From: Bacillus badius NBRC 15713
GTDB taxonomy: Bacteria; Bacillota; Bacilli; Bacillales; Domibacillaceae
Assembly (NCBI RefSeq): GCF_001591605.1
Contig: NZ_BCVF01000015.1
Coordinates: 21,939-85,938 of the forward strand
Reading direction: 5' to 3'
Length of the DNA: 64,000 nucleotides
Shown here: positions 16,153 to 24,481 of the stretch, in pieces
How positions within the stretch are numbered: the stretch's first letter is position 1
How the letters are laid out: every line of letters begins with the position of its first letter
Made by a program: the position numbers and the translations under genes
The notes under the pieces: generated by a model
What the model was told of the DNA's origin: nothing
Database searches by the model: none
Seen by the model: the letters and a program-made list of their open reading frames with translations, nothing else

Positions 16153-17511
16153 ATGACAAGAAAATTTGCAAAAGTTAACGGCAGCCTTCCAGGTGAAAAG
16201 GCGAAAGCATTATTAGAGAGAAGACAAAACGCTGTGCCAAAAGGCGTGTCCAATGGTGTTCCTACTTTTGCCGAAAAGGCTGAAGGGGCATTAATTCACG
16301 ATGTAGATGGAAATACGTTTATCGATTTCGTTGGTGCTATTGGCGTAATGAACGTGGGTCACTGCCACCCGAAAGTAACAGAAGCAGTACACAAGCAAGT
16401 GGATCAATACATTCATCCAGGCTTTAACGTAATGATGTACGAGCCCTATATTGAGTTGGCTGAAAAATTAGCCGCTATCGCTCCTGGAGAACATGAGAAG
16501 GAAGTTATCTTCTTTAACAGCGGAGCAGAAGCAGTAGAAAATGCAGTGAAAATTGCCCGCAAATATACAAAGCGTCCAGGCGTGGTTTCATTCTCCCGCG
16601 GTTATCATGGGCGTACATTATTGACAATGACGATGACAAGCAAAGTAAAGCCTTATAAATATGAATTCGGCCCATTTGCTCCGGAAGTGTATAAAGCACC
16701 TTATCCATACACTTACCGCCGTCCAGAAGGCATGACAGAAGAACAATATGAAGATATGATCATCGAGCAGTTCCGTGATTTCTTTATCAACGATGCAGCA
16801 CCTGAGTCCATTGCGGCTGTTGTGATGGAGCCGGTACAAGGTGAAGGCGGATTCATCGTTCCATCTAAACGCTTTGTTCAAGCTGTATATGAAGAGTGTC
16901 AGAAACATGGCATTATCTTTATCGCTGATGAAATTCAAGCAGGCTTTGCCCGTACTGGCCGTTACTTCGGTATCGAGCACTTCGACATTGTTCCTGACTT
17001 AATCACTGTTTCTAAATCAATGGCTGCAGGCTTGCCAATCAGCGGGGTAATCGGCCGCAAGGAAATCATGGATGCTTCCACACCAGGAGAGCTTGGCGGA
17101 ACTTATTCCGGAAGTCCGCTTGCTTGTGCAGCTGGACTAGCTGTTCTTGATATTATTGAAGACGAAAAGCTAAATGAGCGCGGTGAAAAATTAGGAGAGC
17201 ATGTGATGGACCGCTTCCGCAAACTAGCTGAGAAATATGACGAGATTGGTGATATTCGCGGGCTTGGTTCTATGTGCGCAATGGAATTAGTAAAAGACCG
17301 TCAAACAAAAGAGCCGAACAAAGAATTGACTAACCTGCTTATTAAAGAAGCAAATGACCGCGGTCTTCTCTTAATGAGTGCAGGAGCTTACGGAAACGTA
17401 CTTCGCTTGCTAATGCCGCTTGTCATTACTGATGAACAAGCAGAAGAAGGATTAGATATCCTCGAAGAAGCATTGGAAGCAGCAGTTTCTCAATTAGCAG
17501 TTCAAGCTTAA
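16153..17511 (+). CDS. gabT: 4-aminobutyrate-2-oxoglutarate transaminase GabT
   Basis: A 452-residue class III PLP aminotransferase that converts GABA and 2-oxoglutarate to succinate semialdehyde and glutamate. Visible motifs are NSGAEAVENAVKIAR (cofactor phosphate site, near residue 120), DEIQAGFARTGRYF near 257 and the PLP lysine in TVSKSMAAG near residue 290. AAAGGGGAAAAG precedes the ATG. It is the first gene of gabT-gabR-gabD, driven by the sigma-54 promoter at 16087. The same gene order and sigma-54 control are known for the Bacillus thuringiensis gab cluster. Confidence 0.95.
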   Translation: MTRKFAKVNGSLPGEKAKALLERRQNAVPKGVSNGVPTFAEKAEGALIHDVDGNTFIDFVGAIGVMNVGHCHPKVTEAVHKQVDQYIHPGFNVMMYEPYIELAEKLAAIAPGEHEKEVIFFNSGAEAVENAVKIARKYTKRPGVVSFSRGYHGRTLLTMTMTSKVKPYKYEFGPFAPEVYKAPYPYTYRRPEGMTEEQYEDMIIEQFRDFFINDAAPESIAAVVMEPVQGEGGFIVPSKRFVQAVYEECQKHGIIFIADEIQAGFARTGRYFGIEHFDIVPDLITVSKSMAAGLPISGVIGRKEIMDASTPGELGGTYSGSPLACAAGLAVLDIIEDEKLNERGEKLGEHVMDRFRKLAEKYDEIGDIRGLGSMCAMELVKDRQTKEPNKELTNLLIKEANDRGLLLMSAGAYGNVLRLLMPLVITDEQAEEGLDILEEALEAAVSQLAVQA

Positions 17512-17539
17512 TTTGCAATAACGAAAACGGCATGCTTAT

Positions 17540-17585
17540 CTCTCGGGCGTATTTTTGCTATAATAGAAACAATATAACCCGAGAG
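17540..17585. promoter_or_regulatory. gabR promoter region with flanking inverted repeat
   Basis: An extended -10 box, TGCTATAAT (TATAAT at 17559-17564), lies between CTCTCGGG (17540-17547) and its exact complement CCCGAGAG (17578-17585). The left arm lies upstream of the start point, so the pair would act at the DNA level, perhaps as an operator. Confidence 0.5.
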
Positions 17586-17595
17586 GAAGCTTGTC

Positions 17596-18960
17596 ATGAA
17601 TCGATCTCATGATCCTGTACGTGATGAATTATTTGATATTTTTGAATCATCCTTCGATGAAATTTTGGTGACGGACGCAAGCGGCATTGTCATTCGTGTA
17701 AATGCTACTTGCCGCAAAAATTATGAACGGACAGCCGGAGATTTGGTAGGCAAGCATGTAAAAGATCTGGAGAAGATGGGGATTTTTTATCCATCGGCTA
17801 CCTTAAAAGTGATCGAGAGCCTGCAGCCGATTGAATTATTCCAAACAGCCGGCACCGGCCGTTATTTTCATGTGCGCACGAGGCCTGTTTTTCATCCAGA
17901 TGGTTCGTTAAAGAGTGTAATCAGTTATTCGCGTGACTTGACAGAGCTCATGCAGCTGCGCAATAAAATTGAAGAGATGGAAGACGAGCTGGCTACATAT
18001 AAGAAGGAATTAAAAGAGCCGCTTGAATTCGATGGACTCATTTCAAAAAGCGAGCAGATGGAGAAGATTATGCTGCTCGTCCGCAAAATTGCCAAAGTAA
18101 ATTCCACGGTGCTGCTTCTTGGGGAAACGGGCGTCGGCAAAAGCAAGATTGTTCGGCTTATTCACCAATTAAGCGACCGGCGGGATCAGCCGCTGAACGA
18201 GATCAATTGTGCTGCACTTCCTGAACAGCTGATTGAATCAGAGTTGTTTGGCTATGAAGGCGGAACGTTTACCGGTGCTTTTCGTGAAGGAAAAAAAGGT
18301 CTCATTGAGCTTTCTAATCATGGCACCTTGTTTTTAGATGAAGTGGGGGAGCTGCCGCTTGCTGCTCAAGGCAAATTGCTGCATGTGTTGCAGGAGAAGC
18401 AAATTCGCCCGGTTGGCGGCCGGCAGCCGATTTCCCTCGATATTCGGATCATTGCCGCTACGAATAAAGATCTGAAAAATATGGTAGGCAGAGGCAGCTT
18501 CCGCAGAGATTTATATTATCGCCTCAATGTTGTGCCTATTCATATACCGCCGCTTCGCGAGCGGAAAGAAGATATTGCTCCGCTTACGTATCATTTTTTA
18601 GATTACTTCAACCATTTATACGGAAGCAATGTTCGCTTCTCACCGAAAGTCCTTCAAGCATTCCTCAGTTTTGAATGGAAAGGGAATATCAGGGAGCTGG
18701 AAAACATGGTGGAGCGGCTTGTTGTAACAGGGGACGAGGTAGTGACCTTAAATGACTTGCCGCCGGATATGTTTGAACAGGAAATATCAGAGGCGGGGAT
18801 GACTCTTCCAGAAGTGATTGAAGAAGTAGAACGCAAAATGATTGTTCAAGCCTACAACAAAGACAAATCAACCTATAAAGTCGCTAAATCGCTAGGGATT
18901 AGTCAATCATCCGCTGCACGAAAGGTCAGAAAGTACATTGGGGAAATAAAAGAATCATAG
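17596..18960 (+). CDS. gabR: Sigma-54-dependent activator GabR (PAS-AAA-HTH)
   Basis: A 454-residue enhancer-binding protein. A PAS domain (about residues 10-115) and a coiled linker precede the AAA+ domain with Walker A GETGVGKS near residue 177 and Walker B TLFLDEVGELP near 245; a Fis-type HTH ends the protein (YKVAKSLGISQSSAARKV). The sigma-54 contact loop reads GTFTGA instead of the usual GAFTGA. It should activate gabT, and probably gabD, when the PAS domain senses GABA or succinate semialdehyde. Its own promoter looks sigma-A type. gabD follows after 19 bases. Confidence 0.88.
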   Translation: MNRSHDPVRDELFDIFESSFDEILVTDASGIVIRVNATCRKNYERTAGDLVGKHVKDLEKMGIFYPSATLKVIESLQPIELFQTAGTGRYFHVRTRPVFHPDGSLKSVISYSRDLTELMQLRNKIEEMEDELATYKKELKEPLEFDGLISKSEQMEKIMLLVRKIAKVNSTVLLLGETGVGKSKIVRLIHQLSDRRDQPLNEINCAALPEQLIESELFGYEGGTFTGAFREGKKGLIELSNHGTLFLDEVGELPLAAQGKLLHVLQEKQIRPVGGRQPISLDIRIIAATNKDLKNMVGRGSFRRDLYYRLNVVPIHIPPLRERKEDIAPLTYHFLDYFNHLYGSNVRFSPKVLQAFLSFEWKGNIRELENMVERLVVTGDEVVTLNDLPPDMFEQEISEAGMTLPEVIEEVERKMIVQAYNKDKSTYKVAKSLGISQSSAARKVRKYIGEIKES

Positions 18961-18979
18961 AACAAGAGGAGGAGAAATA

Positions 18980-20404
18980 ATGAAAAACTGGAAAATTTAT
19001 ATCAATGGCGAGTGGATGGAAACAGAAAAAACAATTGAAGTCATTAATCCGGCAACTAAAGAAGTGATTGCAACGATTCCGGACGGCGGAACAGCTGAAG
19101 CGGAACAGGCAGCTGATGCGGCTTATGGAGCGCTAAAAGCTTGGTCCAAACTGACAGCTAATGAGCGTGCGGACTACTTAATGAAATGGTACCGCCTCAT
19201 TGATGAAAATAAAGAAGAAATCGGCAAGCTGATGACTCAAGAGCAAGGAAAGCCGTTAGCGGAAGCGATCGGTGAAGTCGGCTATGCTAACAGCTTCATT
19301 TCCTGGTATGCAGAGGAAGGAAAGCGCATTTATGGTGAAACGATTCCTGCTTCTCATCCGAACAAGCGCTTATTTGTCCAAAAAGAGCCGGTGGGCGTAA
19401 TTGCAGCGATTACTCCATGGAACTTTCCGGCAGCAATGATTACGAGAAAAGTCGGTCCTGCTTTGGCAGCTGGCTGTACCGCCATGATTAAACCAGCGAC
19501 ACAAACGCCTTTAACGGCTATTCGTCTTGTAGAGCTGGCAGAAGAAGCTGGCATTCCTAAAGGAGTTATCAACATCGTAACTGGAAGCGCACGCCAAATC
19601 AGCGAAGCGTGGATGAAGGATGGCCGTGTCCGCAAAGTTTCCTTCACCGGTTCTACAGAAGTCGGCAAGCTGTTGATGCGCGGAGCGGCTGATACAGTGA
19701 AAAAGCTGTCTCTTGAGCTTGGCGGACATGCGCCGTTTATCGTAACTGCAAATGCAGATATTGAAAAGGCAGCGAAAAACTTAATTGCTTCTAAGTACCG
19801 CAACGCGGGACAAACATGTGTATGTGCCAATAGAGTGTACGTTCACGAGTCCATTGAAGCAAAGTTTGCCGAGGCATTCAAACAAGAAGTGGAGAAATTA
19901 AAAGTCGGAAACGGCCTGGAAGAAGGCGTAACGATTGGTCCTTTAATTGATGAGCAGGCAGTGGATAAAGTGATCAGCCAAATCGAAGACGCAAAACAAA
20001 AAGGCGCGCAAGTTCTTGCGGGCGGCAAAGCTGCTGACGGGGAGAAAGGTTATTTCCTTGAGCCGACAGTGATCACAAACGTGACGGATGACATGCTATG
20101 CATGAATGAAGAAACGTTTGGTCCGCTTGCACCGATTGCTACGTATCAGACAACAGAAGAAGTGATTGAGCGCGCTAATAATTCACCATACGGTTTAGCA
20201 GCTTATGTATTCAGTGAAAACATTACAGAGGCTATTACAATTGCTGAAGGGCTTGAATATGGCATTGTCGGCTTAAACGATGGACTGCCGTCTGTTGCGC
20301 AAGCGCCATTTGGCGGCTATAAAGAGAGCGGACTTGGCCGTGAAGGCAGCCACTTTGGCATTGATGAATATTTAGAAATTAAATATATCTCTTTAGGGCT
20401 TTAA
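18980..20404 (+). CDS. gabD: Succinate-semialdehyde dehydrogenase GabD
   Basis: A 474-residue aldehyde dehydrogenase. The catalytic Glu stands in LELGGHAPF (near residue 250) and the catalytic Cys in NAGQTCVCANR (near 284). It oxidises succinate semialdehyde to succinate and completes the GABA shunt with gabT. AAGAGGAGGAG precedes the ATG. Its natural terminator appears to be the hairpin later split by the IS element at 20453. Confidence 0.93.
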   Translation: MKNWKIYINGEWMETEKTIEVINPATKEVIATIPDGGTAEAEQAADAAYGALKAWSKLTANERADYLMKWYRLIDENKEEIGKLMTQEQGKPLAEAIGEVGYANSFISWYAEEGKRIYGETIPASHPNKRLFVQKEPVGVIAAITPWNFPAAMITRKVGPALAAGCTAMIKPATQTPLTAIRLVELAEEAGIPKGVINIVTGSARQISEAWMKDGRVRKVSFTGSTEVGKLLMRGAADTVKKLSLELGGHAPFIVTANADIEKAAKNLIASKYRNAGQTCVCANRVYVHESIEAKFAEAFKQEVEKLKVGNGLEEGVTIGPLIDEQAVDKVISQIEDAKQKGAQVLAGGKAADGEKGYFLEPTVITNVTDDMLCMNEETFGPLAPIATYQTTEEVIERANNSPYGLAAYVFSENITEAITIAEGLEYGIVGLNDGLPSVAQAPFGGYKESGLGREGSHFGIDEYLEIKYISLGL

Positions 20405-20452
20405 GAGACCGGCGAATTCCGTTCGCTAACAGATAAAAAGACATCCGGACTG

Positions 20453-20648
20453 TGAACTGCACCCCAATTGTTAGACACAGCTAACAATTGGAGGTGCAGT
20501 TTTTCTATGACCAAATATTCATTACAAACTAAATTAAATGCCGTCCATGATTTTTTAAATGGCTATGAGTCATATAAAACAGTAGCGGACAAACACAATG
20601 TGGATATGACCCTTTTAAAAGAATGGGTTAGATTTTGGGTTCAGATCA
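20453..20648. mobile_element. 196-bp internally deleted IS3-family element
   Basis: The element starts TGAACTGCACCCCAA and ends with an imperfect inverted copy: the right end read inward is TGATCTGAACCCAAA, 12 of 15 bases matching. It is flanked by direct repeats ACTG (20449-20452 and 20649-20652), fitting an IS3-type 3-4 bp target duplication. The left end also forms a palindrome (AACTGCACC...GGTGCAGTT, to about 20500). Only a start of OrfA remains inside. Confidence 0.75.
20507..20637 (+). pseudogene. IS3-family OrfA (HTH) fragment
   Basis: From ATG at 20507 about 43 codons read as the N-terminal helix-turn-helix part of an IS150/IS3-type OrfA (MTKYSLQTKL... YKTVADKHNVDMTLLKEWV). The similarity stops at the internal deletion; the frame then runs out through the element end into unrelated sequence (stop at 20722). 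No OrfB remains, so the product cannot be a transposase. Confidence 0.65.
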
Positions 20649-20667
20649 ACTGCTTCGGATGTCTTTT

Positions 20668-21744
20668 TTATTCGACGATGCCTGTATTAATAATATTGGT
20701 TTTTATCTTAATGCGGACCTGAACGTCAGGGTAGAGAGATTCCCAGGAGGATTTATTGAAATGCCGGAAATGGCTTCGGACTTTTTCCCCGATGCCGAGA
20801 GAGTCAGTGCCTATATCTTGCAGCTTCCTCACTAATTTTTCTGCTTTTTCTAACGTTTCTTTTTCCCATTCCACTTCTACCTTGCGTATTCGTTTTTGGG
20901 TATGAAGAGGCACGCCATAGGCATCCTGCACTTTCCCTTCCAAAGACACATGAATGGTAACAACAGGGCGTGTTGATGATCCTGAGATATTGTATTTTAC
21001 TTTTGAGCGCAGATTTTCAATGGAGATATAGGTGTCTTTATATTTAATTTCATATATTCCGTATTTAAAGTTCTCATACAGCATTTTGAATATATAGCCT
21101 TCCCTAAATGAAAGGCTGTCGACGTATTTTTCATCTTTAAAAAGCGCCAGGCCTACATAATGTATATGGTCATGTTCTCTCTTTAGCAGAGGCAGAAAGG
21201 GATCTTGCCCGAAGCCTTCCATTTGGGAAAGAAAAGAGTGCAGTCCGGTGTTTGGAGCCATCCTTACGATGCTTTCTTCCAATAAATCAGAAAGATAGCG
21301 GGATAAGTTTTGCGCATTCGGATAATTACTGGTCAACAGCTTTTTGGTGCTGCCATCGACAACCGCAAGCTTCGTATCCCTGCCAATGAAGGTAGTACGG
21401 CCAAAAGAATCTACTACCTTTTTTACCCCTCGTTCGGCTAGATCCTTATTTACTAGAATGCTTTGCAGCCGGCCGGATGCCAGCTTTCTCTGTGCTTCTC
21501 GCTGAAATTGCTGCCTAATACTGTGAATCGTGTGCCCGCTCGCCGTAAAGGAAGCATTAATGGGTTTCACATCCTGACCTTGGGGATAGAAAGGGGCTGC
21601 TACGGTTCCCCTCATGGTGTCGTCCTCCATGTAATCATAGCCGATAGCGGTGATGATTTGAATATCCTCCAGCACATAGCGTTCAATATTATAATTTAAG
21701 ACCAGAATAATAGCGATGGTTACCCATATTAAAAAGGTTCTCAT
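20668..21744 (-). CDS. gerC: Ger(x)C family spore germination protein (C subunit)
   Basis: A 358-residue germinant-receptor C subunit. A membrane segment near residues 2-20 is followed by the family start (ERYVLEDIQIITAIGYDY) and the C-terminal Ger(x)C domain ending with the VRIKIKTNIINTG strand. Family members are normally lipoproteins with Cys after the signal peptide; here no cysteine occurs in that region, so it may be membrane-anchored without lipid. The start ATG (21744) overlaps the gerB stop as ATGA, which excludes the longer frame from 21774. Confidence 0.85.
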   Translation of the reverse strand: MRTFLIWVTIAIILVLNYNIERYVLEDIQIITAIGYDYMEDDTMRGTVAAPFYPQGQDVKPINASFTASGHTIHSIRQQFQREAQRKLASGRLQSILVNKDLAERGVKKVVDSFGRTTFIGRDTKLAVVDGSTKKLLTSNYPNAQNLSRYLSDLLEESIVRMAPNTGLHSFLSQMEGFGQDPFLPLLKREHDHIHYVGLALFKDEKYVDSLSFREGYIFKMLYENFKYGIYEIKYKDTYISIENLRSKVKYNISGSSTRPVVTIHVSLEGKVQDAYGVPLHTQKRIRKVEVEWEKETLEKAEKLVRKLQDIGTDSLGIGEKVRSHFRHFNKSSWESLYPDVQVRIKIKTNIINTGIVE

Positions 21745-22832
21745 TTGTTTTTCCTCACTTTTTGCCAGATCCATTGGTACAGATAAATAAAGGGAATATA
21801 AGCGAAAAGGATAAAGAAGCTTATTCGATCTATAGTAGCGCTAAAGTTGCGAATTTGTACTCCATCGGTAATAAAAGACGAAGCGATGATTGCAAGGAGC
21901 AGAAGAAAGAGGATGCTCTTTTTTTGCTTAATAGAAAACAGCTGCTTTAACCCGCGTGTAACAGCCCATATATATAAACATAAGTTTGGCAGCATCACAA
22001 ACAGCCAAATGGCGATGCCGGCATATTCAAACCTCTCCAGGAAAGGGAAGTCAACAATCTTCCATAAAGTAAGTGTAGGCCAAAGTGTTTTTTCCAGCTG
22101 TCCTTCACTGAAATAAAGCAGAGAAACAAGCACGGCTGCCAGGTAGACGGATGTGGTGAAAGCGGCACCGAGCTGAGCCCACTTATGTGCGCGAATTCCT
22201 TGCTTGAAAAAAGGATAACAAAAGAGAACCACTTCGAAGCCTGAAAAAATGACGGACATTTTTTTTGCCCCGCTTAAAATTTCAGCCGGCGAATGCTCCA
22301 TTACAGGCAGGAGATAGGAAAGGTGCGCGCTTTTTAATGGAAAAGCCTTCAGCATCAGCAAAGGGATGGTCAGCATAAAGCTCAGCACACATAAGCCGAC
22401 CATTACCCGAAATCCTCCAGTAAAATAAAGATAGACTAGAATGGCCAGCACGAATGCCATATACCACGTTTGTAAATGAGGAAACATCCATACTTGAATC
22501 ACATCTATATAAGCACGCATAATCATTATAAAGAGCGTCATTAAATAGGTGATCAGCAGTAAAGTAAGCAGTCCCCCAATCCATTTGCCGAATAAATCCT
22601 TGTGGATAACAGCTATATCGTTTTCACCTTTGATCGTGATTTGAAAAGTCATCCACAAGATGATATGGGTAGCGACGCCGGCGATGAGAACAGAGATCCA
22701 AGCATCTTGTCCCGCTTCTTTCACGAGGAATCTTTCAAAGCTAAGAACCACTATTCCAATTTGCATACTATTAATAATGTAAAAAGCAAGATAGGGGGAA
22801 ACCTTTTTATCTTCAGATGGCAACGGCAGCAT
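21741..22832 (-). CDS. gerB: GerAB-type spore germination permease (B subunit)
   Basis: A 363-residue membrane protein with about 10 helices of the APC-like GerAB family. It starts KVSPYLAFYIINSMQIGIVVLSFER, the usual first helix, and has ILVYLYFTGGFRVMVGLCV in the middle. B subunits bind the germinant and form part of the receptor in the spore inner membrane. GGAGGTGG precedes the ATG. Second gene of gerA-gerB-gerC; the germinant cannot be told. Confidence 0.87.
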   Translation of the reverse strand: MLPLPSEDKKVSPYLAFYIINSMQIGIVVLSFERFLVKEAGQDAWISVLIAGVATHIILWMTFQITIKGENDIAVIHKDLFGKWIGGLLTLLLITYLMTLFIMIMRAYIDVIQVWMFPHLQTWYMAFVLAILVYLYFTGGFRVMVGLCVLSFMLTIPLLMLKAFPLKSAHLSYLLPVMEHSPAEILSGAKKMSVIFSGFEVVLFCYPFFKQGIRAHKWAQLGAAFTTSVYLAAVLVSLLYFSEGQLEKTLWPTLTLWKIVDFPFLERFEYAGIAIWLFVMLPNLCLYIWAVTRGLKQLFSIKQKKSILFLLLLAIIASSFITDGVQIRNFSATIDRISFFILFAYIPFIYLYQWIWQKVRKNK

Positions 22833-22852
22833 AGGACCACCTCCAAGGAAAT

Positions 22853-24337
22853 TTATTCATCGATATCCCGTTTATCCGGCGGTGAGCTGTGCGGCCGGAA
22901 TTTAATTTTGTTATCTGTGCGTGTTTGCAAAGGGCGGCTCGTCTGTTGATTAAACGGCAGACGGATAAGCGCATCCTTCATATCTTTCAACCGAATGGGA
23001 TAAACAGGCTCCAAAAAAGGACGGCCAAGCGATTTTAATTTGAGCAGATGGGCCACAACAATGGCTGTACAAGCTGCCACGCCCAATAATCCGAGCAGCT
23101 GGGCAAAGATTAAGAAAGGAAAACGGATCAGCCGAATGGCATTGCTTACTTGATAGACTGGTGTTGTAAATGACGCCAGAGCACTCAAAGCAACGACGAT
23201 TAACAGCACATTGCTCGTTAGCCCGGCTTGTACGGCTGCTGTTCCAATCACGATCCCTCCTACGATACCAATAGTCTGGCCGACTTTGGTCGGCAGACGC
23301 GCTCCGGCTTCCCGTAAAAGCTCAATCGTCCACTCGAGAATAATCGCTTCTAGAAGTGGAGGAAAAGGAATGCCTGCTCGTGAAGAGATGAGCGTAGTAA
23401 GCAAATCTTGCGGAATCATTTCGTAATGGTAAGTTAATACGGCGACGTATAGAGGGGTTGATAGCACAGAAAACGTAATGGCCAAGAAGCGGATCAACCG
23501 GAAAGCAGAAGCGATATTCCAAACAGTTACATAATCTTCAAAGGCAGAGAAAAACTCTCCCAGGGTAGCTGGTCCGGTTATCGCACTTGGAGAGCCATCC
23601 ACTAAAATAGCTACTTTCCCTTCCATCAGCACGCTGGCGACCCTGTCTGGCCGTTCTGTGTCCACCAGCTGGGGAAAGGGAGAGTTTTTATTGTCAGCTA
23701 TCATTTGGTTGATAAAAGAACTATCAATAATTTGATCGTAACCAATATCAGTGATGCGCTGAATGACTGTATTTACATTTTCCTCATCGGCAATGCCTTC
23801 AATATAGGCGACGGCTACCCTGGTTTTGGATAATTTTCCGACAGAGAACTCCTTTATTTGAAATTCAGGAACAGGAATCCGTTTCCTAACGAGATTTATA
23901 TTCGTATCAAGCGATTCCACGAAGGCTTCCTTCGGACCGACAACGGAATATTCCGTTTCCGGAATGGACACTTGGCGATTTTCCTGCAGAAAAGCAGGGA
24001 TGAGCAAACACGAAGGCTGGGCCTCCTGCTGATAAATGATGATGTTCCCCTGCATTAGCTTCTGCTTCACGGAAGAAAGTTCAGTTGTCAAAACGAGGTC
24101 TTCTACTTGTATAGCATGCTTCATGTCCTCTAAAGAGATAAATTGCTTGTCTTTCAAAATAGTAAGAATGTCCCGGTGAAGCACTTTCTTGTCTACTAGC
24201 GTTTGAAAATAAGATATAAAAAAAGGGGAATCTTTTAATTGAAAGGTGACGAAGTCTGCCGACTTGCAGCATTGATCGATCAGCTTGCCAATCTCGCTGC
24301 TATGAAATGCTGACGAGCTTCGTTTGTTTCTTCGCAT
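22853..24337 (-). CDS. gerA: GerAA-type spore germination protein (A subunit)
   Basis: A 494-residue A subunit: soluble N-terminal domain (to about residue 260) and a membrane part with about five helices. Signatures include GLSKT-like VGKLSKTRVAVAYIEGIA, RPDRVASVLMEGKVAILVDGSP and, in the membrane part, PLYVAVLTYHYEMIP and GIVGGIVIGTAAVQAG. I chose ATG at 24337 (MRRNKRSS), which has AAAGGGGAAAGC upstream, over 24394. It is followed by gerB after 20 bases. A forespore-type promoter lies at 24382-24411. Confidence 0.87.
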   Translation of the reverse strand: MRRNKRSSSAFHSSEIGKLIDQCCKSADFVTFQLKDSPFFISYFQTLVDKKVLHRDILTILKDKQFISLEDMKHAIQVEDLVLTTELSSVKQKLMQGNIIIYQQEAQPSCLLIPAFLQENRQVSIPETEYSVVGPKEAFVESLDTNINLVRKRIPVPEFQIKEFSVGKLSKTRVAVAYIEGIADEENVNTVIQRITDIGYDQIIDSSFINQMIADNKNSPFPQLVDTERPDRVASVLMEGKVAILVDGSPSAITGPATLGEFFSAFEDYVTVWNIASAFRLIRFLAITFSVLSTPLYVAVLTYHYEMIPQDLLTTLISSRAGIPFPPLLEAIILEWTIELLREAGARLPTKVGQTIGIVGGIVIGTAAVQAGLTSNVLLIVVALSALASFTTPVYQVSNAIRLIRFPFLIFAQLLGLLGVAACTAIVVAHLLKLKSLGRPFLEPVYPIRLKDMKDALIRLPFNQQTSRPLQTRTDNKIKFRPHSSPPDKRDIDE

Positions 24338-24381
24338 CACAAGCTTTCCCCTTTCTGCTTTGTTAAAGCACACGTTGTGGT

Positions 24382-24411
24382 TAGTATGCACCAAAAAAAG
24401 AGGAATTATAA
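24382..24411 (-). promoter_or_regulatory. Candidate sigma-G/F promoter of gerABC
   Basis: On the minus strand, CATACTA (24388-24382) has TTATA (24411-24407) 18 bases upstream, close to the forespore -10 CATnnTA and -35 GHATR patterns, 45 bases before the gerA start. ger operons are normally sigma-G dependent. Confidence 0.5.
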
Positions 24412-24427
24412 TAAAAGCGGGGAAGAA

Positions 24428-24469
24428 TAAAAAATGACTGCTTCACGCTGTAAATGCGCAAAGCAGTCA
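24428..24469 (-). terminator. Intrinsic terminator of yutJ
   Basis: Minus strand: TGACTGCTT, loop, AAGCAGTCA, then TTTTTTATT. Confidence 0.85.
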
Positions 24470-24481
24470 GATAAAAAGAGA

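Larger units (their letters stand above)
20434..20670. terminator. Bidirectional gabD/gerC terminator interrupted by an insertion
   Basis: AAAAAGACATCCG (20436-20448) and CGGATGTCTTTTTTA (20656-20670) are complementary arms now about 205 bases apart. Removing 20453-20648 and one copy of the ACTG repeat restores a compact hairpin with a T run on both strands. Confidence 0.7.
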
